DNA of 64,000 nucleotides from Rhodamnia argentea. Its lineage: Eukaryota; Streptophyta; Magnoliopsida; Myrtales; Myrtaceae. Of the stretch, positions 46,601-58,395 are shown piece after piece. Positions within the stretch are counted from its first letter, which is position 1, and every line of letters starts with the position of its first letter. The stretch spans positions 434,001 through 498,000 of the forward strand of contig NC_063150.1 of assembly GCF_020921035.1 (NCBI RefSeq), written 5' to 3'. Made by a program: the position numbers and the translations under genes. Under the pieces are notes generated by a model. It did no database searches. It was not told the DNA's origin and saw nothing but the letters and a program-made list of their open reading frames with translations.

Positions 46601-48227
46601 ACGAATGAGTTTTTAAGATTAGATTATTTCTTTTATATTTGTCAAACTTTCGACTTACTTTTGATAGATGGCCTAATTAAATTAACCAAAGGCCAAGTAA
46701 TTCCAAGTAAAGAAGATTTATTAAACAGAAAAAGTAATGCAAATGGGGCCATTTACTAAACCATAACACTGTCTATTGTACTATTTTTAGGAAAACAAGT
46801 TAGGAGGCAATTCAGTAGCAAAAATGAAATTTGTCGATGTTAAGGAGACATATGCATCGTGTTTAAAACCAAAAAATGATCAATTTTTTGTTATTATCGA
46901 CAAGTAACAAGCTGTTGATAAAGATAGTTTGGTCAGAATAGTCAACAAGTTAAAGAGAATCGATAACTCTCCAATAAAGTTATCAATAACAAACATCAAT
47001 TATCGATGTGAACTTTCCCTGGGGATGAAGTCATTGACACCACCATGTAATTGCCCGAATAGTGATATTTTCAGATATATAAATTCTTGTAGATAATTAC
47101 TTAATAATAAGATCATAGAGTACTTCTATTTTTTTTCACTTTCCTGGATTTTGCATCACTGGCAGCGATTGTTCCTAGCATTGTACTTTTAAATTCTTTG
47201 TCATTTACTTTCCTATCCAAAATCAACAAAAGACCCTTCACAATCTTTGTCGATTCATATCCTTGTTCATATTTTTGAAGGATATTTCATCAATTTTAGT
47301 GAAACAATAATATAGAGAATTGATGATTTCTTTTCAAAATATTCATAACATTAGAAAGAGTATTCATGATCATCTGTATCATATATGTCGAACTCTGTCG
47401 AGAGAGTTAAAATAAAATTAAACATAACATGACTCTTGAAAATAATGAAACATCATTTTGACTTAGCAAACACTTTTGACCAACAGTTAACACCTATAGT
47501 TATATGATGAAATCCTAAACAAACCGGCATGATATCATACAGTGGAACTTTCTCGATTTGTTTCATTTCCTCTTGCTCTTCAAAGCAAACCTAATTTTAT
47601 CAGAAGTGATTGTGTTTTCAACTTGTAATCTATCATAATGTATCAATGAGAGATTGACTCACGTAGAAAATCACGTCTTCCATGAGCGAATTAGATTGTA
47701 GCCTAATGGTATGGAATCTTGCATCTTAAATTGAATCATCGAAGTTGTCCATATATCTTAGCTGAGAACGCTCCTCTTATTTTTATTTCTTCACAGTAAT
47801 CTCTACGTTTACTACAATGTATAGATTTCATGCTGAACATTTTTCTGCTATTACAGAAAAGGGAGTTCATCTAACAATACAATCAATTAGATTTTGAATA
47901 AGTATATGGGTGAATTTGATTCAGTACAAAGTACTTTTAGTTTGGATGATTCGATGAGCTGACAAGAAACTCGATTAAACCTAAATAAGAAGTGGTAAAA
48001 TCAGAAAATCAAGCATTCAAGAAATGTATAGAAAGCCGCAATCGTATCCTTTTCTCTAATCACTAGTTAATTAGATGGATAAATTTCTTGAACATCACAT
48101 CCAATTTAGTGAAATTTGATAGGTACTTCTTACTTTATAAAGTAAGGAGTGACCACCAAATTTTCCTTAATTAGATAATATCAATCATAAGCACAAAATA
48201 CTACTTCAACAAACATTGGTCCATTTT
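46601..48227. other. Intergenic repeat-rich DNA
   Basis: Holds the second 203-bp repeat; otherwise AT-rich with no open frame of note. Confidence 0.4.
46890..47092. repeat. 203-bp direct repeat, copy 2
   Basis: Starts 'gttattatcga' and ends 'ttgtag'. Same orientation and length as 40748-40950, 6.1 kb away, with copia and gag remnants between them. Confidence 0.6.
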
Positions 48228-48906
48228 GAATTTATATATACATTTCTCAAATTTTCATTATGTGGAAACCATTTTAGGTAGGTAAAACTTTCAGCCATGG
48301 AATGTCCTAATTTCGGATCATGAATATCTAAGGCAAAATCCGAAACGGTCCAAAAATGGCTTATGAAGGTGTGACGCGGATGCCAGAAAACTTATTTCTA
48401 AGTATGTACTTTGGTAGAACAACACACCAGAGAATTTGAACCGTACCAATCTATTGCATGCTTCCATCCATTTTTTTTATTTTATTGTGTAGGCACTAAG
48501 ATGGCATGATAATTCACCTAGACAATTGTGATGTTAACTGAAAATTTGCCTGATCTTGAGAAGATCGTGTGCAACATAGTTATTCGAAGGATGTTTTCCT
48601 TGTGAGCTTTTGGTTGCTAGTTCTCTCTGGCATTTGACGATGGTAAATTAGACCAATGCAGAAAAATTTATATGTACTATGTTTTCATTTTTGTACTCTT
48701 ATAAAATGATAAACATGACGTGCAATAGGTGCTGTATAGACAAATCCAAATTTGGCACGTTTTTAAGTCATCACCTGTTGGAATTTAATTTATTTTAATC
48801 CTTTTAGATTTATATCCGATCGAGCACAAATTTGATGAAACCATCTTAACCCATATTCAACCCCTCTATGTCTACCTGTGGTAGACATTGGAGATTTGCT
48901 TTGCAG

Positions 48907-49021
48907 GATGGAACATCAAAAGTGGAAATTGCAGGTCGCATTGAAGATCCGGAAAGCTTATGGACGCATCAATCGTCTTGTTCGTGCTTATTATTAGCAC
49001 AGGAATGTGGACTTCGTTAAG
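48907..49021 (+). other. Conserved 115-nt exon-like block upstream of bZIP copy A
   Basis: Bounded by 'tttgcag' and 'gtaatt'. It matches the 115-nt block in unit B but has a TAG in the frame that is open there. It could be a non-coding leader exon of the bZIP gene or a relic exon. Only 115 nt separate the two splice-like edges in both copies. Confidence 0.4.
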
Positions 49022-50299
49022 GTAATTAGGCAATGATTAGCTTATCCCATTTATTTACTTATCTTAATTCCTTTCCTTTTTTCCTTTTTTTGTTTTTTGC
49101 TATGAATCTTTTTAATTTTACACACTGCATTTATTAAGAAAATCCTATATGGATTTACACACTCTAGTTAGAGAAGTCAACGTGGTTTTCTAATTGATTT
49201 TATAGCATATGTTTTTTTTTTGTTTTTTATTTATTATTTTTAATATTTGCAACATTTTTCCGTAATTGGTTTGGCTTTATTATTCTTGATCTCATTGAAT
49301 AATCATATTGCACGTGCAAATGAAACAGATTATGTGTTCTTTCTGCCCACAAAAAAAAAAAAAAATCTCAGATTTGATTACATTTCGTAATAGTTAATAT
49401 AGACACCACGACAATCTTTTTTAAAATATGTGCACGCATGGTGTATTGTATGATCAACCGCATATTTGACCAAATATGGACCTTTTTCGAATCTAATCAC
49501 ACACGCCAATATTTATATACACACGCACATGCTAAAAAGATTTTTAATTTTTGTAACGAAATTACGTATCAACTACCGTTACAAATCTGCATAGACAACC
49601 TCATTAGAATTATCCTTTTCATGGATTTTTCTTTTATTACCAATTTTTACGACAATTTTCTGTTATGAAGATACCAACTAAACATGTTTGATCTTACATT
49701 CTTTAAATTAAATTTCGTACCCATTTTGCCAATTACGAAAAGGGAGACACACCTTCCTTTTTTTTTTATATTTTTTTTGTTCAAAAGGGAGATACACCGT
49801 AGATATCTCGTTTTTAAGGTTCAAAAGACTCAAAAACTGGTGAATGTGGGATTAGTTTACTTACCAAATTAAAGGCATTATCCTTCCATTAATTTAATTT
49901 CCAATTTAAGAGAGCCTTGTCTTTTCAATTTCGAGTTGTCATATTTACAGGTCAATTTTAGCTGTCGAGCACGCTTACTGACCTTACTCACTTACCATGT
50001 GCACAACAATTACCTACTATATCTTTCAATATTATCTGAATTAAACTCGTCCAACATAGTCCACCAATGGTCAATTAATTACATACTCACTTTAGTTCCT
50101 TATTTATAAATTATGGCTTGTCAAGTTTCCTATGTATATGTTGGGAGGATTAGCACCTTGTAAATGCTCTACTAACTCAATATTTTCTTCGGTAAAATTC
50201 TGGATTATGCTCTGGTAACGTTGAGACTTTTTTCATGTTCTCATTGATTTTTCAATATAGAAATTTGAGTTGGTCGGGTTGCTAGTGAGTCCAGTGTTC

Positions 50300-51993
50300 A
50301 TGGACAATGAGATGTGCTATGTTCATGGAGGTGGAATACCATCTCCATCTGGTTGGTCCACTGGTTTTTCTCAAACTAATGATTCATTCGATGATATTTC
50401 GGAACAACGATCGAGTTTAGCATCACCCCCATTGGTTCCCGCTCCGAATTTTGTTCCCGAGCCCTGTATTCTTGGGCAAGGTGGAGGGGAGACCGATTCT
50501 AGCCAGTTTGGCCCTGACATTAGCCAAATGCTGGATGACCCATTTAGGAATCTCGGCCATCGATGTGCCCATTCCGAGATACTGACCAGTCCTGACAATG
50601 GCATTAACTTCGATGGTGATCTCGGTGTTCTGGGCGGCGGTTACGAGCCTTTCTTTTCTGATGAGAACGAGGAGCCTGACTTGTCTGGCATATACTTGGA
50701 TATGGATAGACTTAATTCCTCGTCTGCTATACCACCTTTGTTTCAGGTGGGAGAACCATCCTCTGCAGTTGCAGCCCTTCTCCCTTCTCCTCTTTCTGCT
50801 ACTGCTCCGCCCTTAGCTGCAGCTACAGGATGGGCATTGGGGCTTGGGTCGGGTTTAGCTGAGAGTTTAGCTAGCGACAGGCCCAGGTCGAGGCACCACT
50901 CCAGTCAGTCTGTCGACGGGTCGATGACTATCAACCCGGAAATGCTCACTTCAAACTCCGGGGAGCCCTCAGGAGCGGAGAGAAAGAAGGCTCTTTCTGC
51001 TGCTAAGCTCGTTGAGCTGGCTTTGGTCGATCCGAGGCGTGCCAAGAGGTAGTTATCTCTCTTGAACCTTGTAGCTGTATTGGACACTGTTCCTCCATGC
51101 TCCAACGAACATTTTCTTGTGGTTTTACTTCTATATAGGTTTTCTATAGGTTATTTTATCATGTCTTAAGATATTAAGGTAATTTCTTTGGTGGTCTTAG
51201 GATCTTGTTGAATAGGCAGTCGGCTGCGAGGTCAAAGGAGCGGAAGTTGCGTTACATTACGGAGCTCGAGAGGAAAGTGCAAACCTTACAAACTCATGTC
51301 ACAACACTGTATTCTCAGTTAACCCTCTGGCAGGTAAACTCCAGTCCACTTAGTAAATTATTATATGCTTAATTGTAGATAATTGATGGTGCAACATATT
51401 AAAAGCATTGTAATGCTTGCCCTTCGAATTTGTTCAGCGACCTTATTCTCTTTAGGATATGCATAAATCCCAAACTCTTTGGATCCTAATACAGCAAATC
51501 TTATCTCTTTAACTACAGAGAGACAAAACCGATTTGAACACCAAAAATCATGAGCTGAAGTACCGCTTGCAAACTATGGAGCAACGGATTCAATTGCAAG
51601 ATGGTAAGCATCGCTGTGTCATGCCTTAACTTTGAACGGCCCTTGATGATGCTTAGGGCGCCGTTTCATTTCTTACATAACATTTACAGCTGCTAGTGAA
51701 ACTTCTCCTTCCACTGTGGACCTTACTAGATAGATTTTCCCGTTGATTACTTGACAGTATTGAACGATGCGCTTAAGGACGAGATCAAACATCTAAAGGT
51801 GCTGCCTAGCCAGGCCATGCCCAACGGTGCACCAGCCATGATGCCTTTTGCACCACACCCGCTGTTTTATCCTCCTAACAATAGTGACCCGCACCCTCCT
51901 ATTGCTGCGCAACAGCTCCAGCAACTGTATATTCAGCCGCCAGAGCTGCAACGTCTGTTTCAGGTTCAACATCATCAACTGCCACAACTGTAA
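50300..51993 (+). CDS. Group-I bZIP transcription factor, copy A (PosF21/RF2a-like), C-terminally truncated
   Basis: Four exons: 50300-51048, 51201-51333, 51519-51603, 51758-51993; 400 residues. The N-terminal half is Ser/Pro/Asp-rich with family blocks ('GIPSPSGW', 'HSEIL', '[15 protein letters not shown]', '[10 protein letters not shown]', '[19 protein letters not shown]'). The basic region begins near residue 250: '[16 protein letters not shown]', with Lys at the N-x7-R/K position, a mark of group I. A leucine zipper follows ('[19 protein letters not shown]'). Such proteins bind DNA as dimers and act in nuclear gene control and, in relatives, touch or osmotic responses. The C-terminus stops at 'HHQLPQL' by a TAA where copy B has GAA; the next 29 codons (to TGA at 52081-52083) are still homologous. 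Trp replaces Leu in one zipper turn ('LTLWQ'). Confidence 0.85.
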
Positions 51994-52083
51994 CAACCAA
52001 CTGGAGAGTTCAGCTTTTGCGGGCCCGTGCACTTGGCAATCCAGGGTGGTAACCATGCTACGGATAATTCTTCAATGCAGTGA

Positions 52084-53006
52084 TTGTTGGCAGTCGTGAT
52101 ACATTTTCTAAATTATTGGGATTTCTTAAGATTGGTCAACTGACTTAATCATGAGAAAAAAGATCTTAGGAGAAATGTTCTTATAATGTGGCATGATTGC
52201 AAATCACTGAAGGAAAGAATTGTAGGGCCGTTTATTAACCATGATGACAAAAAGATCGTGCTCGGACGTGAGCCCATTGAGGGCTTGAATCCCCAATCAT
52301 TATTGAAATTAGATCAATTGATTAAGGTAAAAGAGTCCACATTTGACTTCAGATGTCAAAGATAATCAAACATTGACTTATTAGGTTTCTTAACAACGTT
52401 ATGAAAATCACGTTTATTTCCTTGGTCACGTAGCGATCAATAAAGTATCATCCTAGAGCAAGTAAAATGTTTTGAGATGTTTGAAGGTCATGAACTTTAG
52501 GGGGGACCTAGGTGGAATAGTAGGCATTGACTACTATAGTGCCATTCTGATCATTGTTAAGCTTCAACGGACACAGAAAAAGCCCATCCACATAGCCTAG
52601 AAATCATTGCAAATCAAAATAAGTTGAAATTACGATTTCCACAAAAGATAATTGTCTACGTCAAGTTTCTTGAGATGAGACTTGTGATGTTGGGAATAAC
52701 AAGAGACGCTGAGGTTGGTTGCATGGCCATAATGTAAGCAGCAACACGGAAGAGTGAAGAAGATGTGAAACTGGAAGCAATTTATTTTTAGAGATGATGG
52801 GAAATTAGGATTAATGAAAGAAAATATGATGGTTGAAGAGATGGTAGAAATGAAGAAAAATTTGGAGATGCGTTGGACATTGTTGAGATAATAATTGGAG
52901 CATAGGAAGTATTGATTCGGGATAGAGAGGTTGAATTTTTTTTTGCCTGTTCCTCCTTTCATACCATGTTGATGTTTAGAGTCAAAAAGAAAATAATGAT
53001 AGAGAG
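52084..53006. other. Spacer between the two bZIP units
   Basis: Unique relative to both units. A 110-codon minus-strand open frame (52630-52962) shows no family motif. Confidence 0.4.
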
Positions 53007-53893
53007 GTTGAATTTATGCATACACTTCTCAACTTTTCATTATGTAAAAACCATTTTAGGTAGGTAAACCTCTCTGCCATTGAATATCTTTCTAATTTCG
53101 GACCAAGAATATCTAAGGCAAAATCTGGAATGGTCCAAAAATTGACTTATAAAAGTTTGATGTGGATGCCAAAAAACTTATTTCTAAGTATGTACTTTGA
53201 CATAACAAGACAGTGGAGAATTTGAATTGTACCAATCTTTGGCCGACACGTGGAACTTGACGGAGAAAAAGTTAATCAACCAAATGTTGCAATTTTGTGC
53301 TTTTAGAGAAGGTCTTTCATGGACATAATAAATGCCTGGAATGGCACACACTTTGCACGTGATTAGGATATAGATTTTTACCTATAAATATGGCCGTGTC
53401 TCAATACAGACTTGCGCATTCATAGGTTCTTTGGTTTAGGTGTTTGGGACTTTGGAGTTCTTGTCTCTTACAGTAAACCCGATTATAAGTTTGTTTCATT
53501 CTCATTCTTCGCCGTTTCAACTGGAGTATCTTTTTCCTTGAACACATTCACTAGATTTTGTCCATCTATTGTAATGTTCCATTTATTTTCTCTTATGGTT
53601 GCTAGTTCTATTTGACCTTTCATTTGTAAGCACGATGCTAAATTTGATCTACGCAAAAAAGTTGTATAGTATGTTTTCATTTTTGTACTCTTATAAAATG
53701 ATTAATTTGACGTGTAATGGTGCCCTATAGACAAATCCGAATTTGGCACGTTTATAAGTCATCTCCTGCTTCAAACAAGCTAGGAAAAAGAAGAAGAAGA
53801 AGTCATCTCCTGTTGAAATTTAGTTTAATTAATCCTTATGGGTGAAAACTCTATCGAGCACAAAATTGGAGATTTGCTTGGCTTAATTTGCAG

Positions 53894-54008
53894 GATGGAA
53901 CATCAAAAGTGGAAATTGCAGGTGGCATTGAAGATCGGGAAAGCTTACGGACGCATCCATGGTCTTGTTGGTGCTTATAATTATCACTGTAATGTGGACC
54001 TCATTAAG
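53894..54008 (+). other. Conserved 115-nt exon-like block upstream of bZIP copy B
   Basis: Bounded by 'atttgcag' and 'gtaatt'. Here it is fully open and begins 'MEHQKWKLQVALKIGKAYG'. I do not recognise the peptide. It lies about 1.24 kb before the bZIP start codon. It is either a leader exon or a fossil exon from an unrelated gene carried in the duplicated block. Confidence 0.45.
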
Positions 54009-55247
54009 GTAATTAAGCAATGAATGATTAGTTTATCCTATGGATCTTTTCCTATATAAGTTCAGTGCATTTATTCAGAAAATCCTATGTGGATTTACAT
54101 TAGACAACTTAAGTACACACTCTAATTAGAGGAGTCAACGTGGTTTTCTAATTGATTTTACAGCATAGATTTTTTTTATAAAAAAAAAAATCGATTCTAC
54201 TTATAGTTCTTGTTTGATATTTTCCAACATTTTTCCACAATTGGTTTGGTTTTTAATTTTTCTTGATCTTATTGAATAATCATATTGCACAAGAAAACAA
54301 AACAATTTATGTATTCTCTCTGGCCAAGAACAGAAAACTTTGTGTGCTTAGATTTGATTACATTCTTCTAACAGTTAATATAGAGACACCGAGACAGCCT
54401 TTCTAAAAATATGTACATGCTTGGTGTAACGTATGATTAACCTCATATTTTATCTAGTATTCACTGTTTTCATTGACTAATCACATAGATATATATACAC
54501 ACATGCTAGAAAGATTTTTAATTACTGTAACGAAATTACGTATCACCTTCCTTTACATATTTGCATAGACAACCTCATTAACATTACCCTTGTCGTGGTT
54601 TATTATTATTATTTTTTATTATAAATTTTTGCGAATATTTTCCATTATGAAGATACAAACTAAACATGTTTGAACTTAGATTCTTTAAGTTAAATTTCAT
54701 ACCCATTTTTCAAGTACAAAAAGTGAGATACGACTTAGATGTAGCTTTTTTAAGGTTTGAAAGACTCCAAAACTGATGAAGGTGGGATTAACTTACTTAC
54801 CAAATCAAAGGAATTATCCTTCACATTAATTAATTTCTAATTTTAGGACGAAAGAGAGCATTGTCTTTCCAATTTCGAGTTGCCATATTTACAAGTCAGT
54901 TTTAGCTGTCTCGCATAATTATTGATCTTACTCACTTACCATATGGACGTCTCTTGCCTTCTATATCTTTTGGTATTATCCAAATTAAACTCATGCAACA
55001 CAGTCTAACATTGCTCGATTAATTACTTACTCACTTTAGTCCCCTATTTAAAACATTAGGGCTTGTCAAGTTTCCTAAAGATATGTTGGGAGGATTAGCG
55101 CCTTATAAATGCCCTCCTAACTCATATGCTCTTTCATCGTTGAGAATTTGGTTTATGTTTTTTTAATGTTGTTGTGTTTCTTCATATCCTCGTGGATTCT
55201 TCCATATTGAATTTTGAGTTGGTTGGTTACCATCGAGTCTAGTGTTC

Positions 55248-57034
55248 ATGGATGATGAGATGTCCCATGTTCAAGGAGGTGGAATACCATCTCCATCTGG
55301 TTGGTCCACTGGTTTTTCTCAAACTAATGATTCGTTCAACGATATTCGGGAACAACCCCTTTTTGTTCCCGCTCCGAACTTCGTCCCCGAGCCCTGTATT
55401 CTTGGCCAAGGTAGAGGGGAAACTGATAGTAACCAGTTTGGCCCTGACATTAGCCAAATGCTAGATAACCCGTTTAGGAATCTTAGGCATCGACGCGCCC
55501 ATTCCGAGATTCTGACCCGTCCTGACAATGGCATCAACTTCGATGGTGATCTCGGTGTTCTACGTGGCAGTTACAAGCCTTTCTTTTCCGATGAGAACGT
55601 GGAGCCTGACTTGTCTGGCATATACTTGGATATGGATAGGCTTAATTCCTCATCTGCTATGCCACCTTTATTTCAGGTGGGAGAAACATCCTCTGCGGCT
55701 ACTGTCCTTCTCCCTCCTCCTCTTCCTCCTCATTCTGCTGTGGCTGTGCCATTAGCTACAGCTACAGGACCGACATTGGGGCTTGCGTCGAGTTATGCTG
55801 AGACTTCAGTTGGCGAGAGGACCCAGATGAGGCACCACTACAGTCAGTCGATGGACGGATCAATGACTATTAACCCGGAAGTGCTTGCTCCGAGCTCCCA
55901 GGGGCCCTCAGGAATGGAGAGAAAGAAGGCTCTTTCTGCTGCTAAGCTCGCCGAGCTGGCCTTGGTCGATCCGAGGCGTGCCAAAAGGTAGTTATCTCTC
56001 TTGAACCTATCGCTGTATTAGATATGGTTCGTACATACTCCAACGAATATTTGTGGTTTTAGTTCTATACAATGTAATGAAAATGGTTTTCTATAGGTTA
56101 TTGTATCATATCTTCAGATATTAAGGTAATGTCTATGGTGGTCTTAGGATCTTGTCGAACAGGCAGTCGGCTGCGAGGTCAAAGGAGCGGAAGTTGCGTT
56201 ACATTTGGGAGCTCGAAAGGAAGGTGCAAACCTTGGAGACTCACGCCACAGCACTGAACTCTCAGTTGACCTTCTTGCAGGTACACCGAGTCAAATTAGT
56301 TAATTACAATACAATCAATTATACGTAATTGATGGTTGGACATATTAACTACATTGTAATGCTTCCTCTTCTAATTTGTTCCGCGACCTTATTTTCTTAG
56401 GACGTGCATCTTTCCCAAACTCATTTGGACTGTAACAACGATAATGTCTCTTTTATCACAGAGAAAAACGACCTGTCTGAACACCGAAAACCATGAGCTG
56501 AAGTACCGGTTGCAAACTATGGAGCAACAACAGGTTCAATTGCAAGATGGTAAGCATCGTTGTGTGATGCCTCAACTTTAAATGGCCCTTTATGATGCTT
56601 AGGGTTCCGATGGATTTCTTACATGACGTTTACAACTTCTAGTGGAATTTCTCATCCCGCTAAACTGGATATTGTATGTTAACGTTGTTTTCTCAACAGC
56701 CCTGAACGATGCACTGAAGGACGAGATCGAACATCTGAAGGTGCTGACTGGCCATCCCATGCCCAACTGTGCACCAGCCATGATGCCTTCCGCTCCTTTC
56801 ACACCGTGCCCGCCGTTTTATCCTCCTAACAATAGTGACGCAAGCCCTCTTAACGTTGCGCAGCAGCTCCAGCAGCTGCAGATTCAGCGGCCGGATCTGC
56901 AGCATCCTTTGCAGGTTCAGCATCATCTGGTGCCACAGCTGGAACAACCAACTGGAAACTTCAGCATTTGCGGGCCCGTGCACTTGGCGATCGAGGGTGA
57001 TAACCATGCTGCAGATAATTCTTCTGGGAAATGA
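55248..57034 (+). CDS. Group-I bZIP transcription factor, copy B (PosF21/RF2a-like), full length
   Basis: Four exons: 55248-55987, 56148-56280, 56462-56549, 56700-57034; 431 residues. Layout is as in copy A: acidic/Ser-Pro N-terminus with 'RAHSEIL' and '[15 protein letters not shown]', basic region '[16 protein letters not shown]' near residue 250, then the zipper ('[19 protein letters not shown]'), '[15 protein letters not shown]' and a Gln/Pro-rich tail ('[10 protein letters not shown]') ending in SSGK. Exon 1 lacks a Ser-rich stretch present in copy A ('RSSLASPPL'). Splice phases are identical to copy A. The intact tail makes this the better candidate for the ancestral function; both copies keep the DNA-binding residues. 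The start ATG aligns with that of copy A. Confidence 0.88.
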
Positions 57035-58395
57035 GCAAAAGCCCAAGGCGCCATAGCGCATTCAAAGACTATATATTTTTCTTTGTTGCTATACCCGGAT
57101 ATTAGCGTACTTTCCATTTGGACATTGCTGTGTTTTCATTCACTAGATTTTGCCCATCTATCATTCCATAATTTCAGAACCACCAATCTGCTATCATATA
57201 TTGTTTTGGTTGTCCGGTTTTGTTATCATCATGGTTTGAAATCGAAATTTTTACCGTTCGAGGACATGCCTAATAACGTCCGAATTGTATGGTTGTTTTT
57301 ACCAACCTTTTGTAGTAAACGAAATTATCTCTTTTTCTCCACACCGATCAATGCTTGTCAAGCTATTACGCTGTGGTCTTGTAGGACAAGGTTCCTTTAT
57401 ATTCCTCTTCATTCTGCAGATGCTCTGGTGGTTGTTGGAAGTTGTGTTGCAGTGCAAATAACTTCCTGTGCTAGTTTGCAACTTGATTTCCTGTAATAAA
57501 TTGCTAAACCGAGTTGTAAAGTTACTTCCATATGATAGTTTTGGTACTTTTCACTCTGAAAAGTTACAGCTAAACATGTGCCAAAACTGATTATCACTGC
57601 TTTGAGAAAAACTATGGTTACGACATAGAGAAGGGGGGAAGGTTTTATCAAAGATCCCGCCTAGCGTGAAGGACTGTTTTACCCGAGTACCAGCACTCTT
57701 GCGATGCTTGGGAACTTTGCTTCTCCACTTCCAAGCAGCATAATTCCTCGGCGAATATTCATTCGAGTATCCTAAGCATACAAACCTACTTCCAATTGGA
57801 ACTTCCTATAAGAAATATACCGTGTCTAAAATTTATTGACATCTGATAATTTTGAAAAACCACTTGTTACCTCGACAAGTTACTGAACAAAGTGGCAAAA
57901 TGACAAATCACTGGTAAGAGAAATTGTCACCTCTCTACCGTAAAGACCTTTTTTTCACTTTGCTAGGAACTATTGGAGAGAGCTACTTATCAATGTATGT
58001 CAATTACATTACAACAAACAATCCTACATGGCAACTTCATTAAATATCGCTAAAACTCGCTTACTTCTACTCGTGGTTCGCTTACACTACAGTTTGAGAC
58101 AATAACAGGATTTGGCTTGTTCGGAAATAATGTACCCGCTCATTGATAGATTATGATGGACCATAACACAAAATTAAACTGCCTAGTTATTACGTAAAAG
58201 CAGTAAGAGGTTAGACAAGAATACATCATGAATGATGTTTTTAAATTTAAATCGAAAGAAAGACAAAAAGTCCGCACAAGTCCCATAACTATGACATGGA
58301 AGTTCCTCTAAAAGCATCAAGCAAGGCCAAGTTGACACAGCATATTTACGATGTATTACATTTCAAAATCTGATGCATATACAGGATATGCAAAA
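57035..58395. other. Intergenic between convergent genes
   Basis: The 3' regions of bZIP copy B (+) and ETFQO (-) meet here. No gene is supported. Open frames at 57083-57496 and on the other strand have no motif. Confidence 0.4.

Larger units (their letters stand above)
48228..52083 (+). repeat. Tandem segmental duplication, unit A
   Basis: Homologous to 53007-57034. Similarity begins at 'gaatttat.....acttctcaa' about 2.1 kb before the bZIP start and ends within the last codons of the old bZIP frame. It includes promoter, exon-like block, introns and gene. Confidence 0.85.
53007..57034 (+). repeat. Tandem segmental duplication, unit B
   Basis: Second copy of the block at 48228-52083. Start codons are 4,948 bp apart and the 115-nt blocks 4,987 bp apart. 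Introns and upstream DNA align with many substitutions, so the duplication is not recent. Confidence 0.85.
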
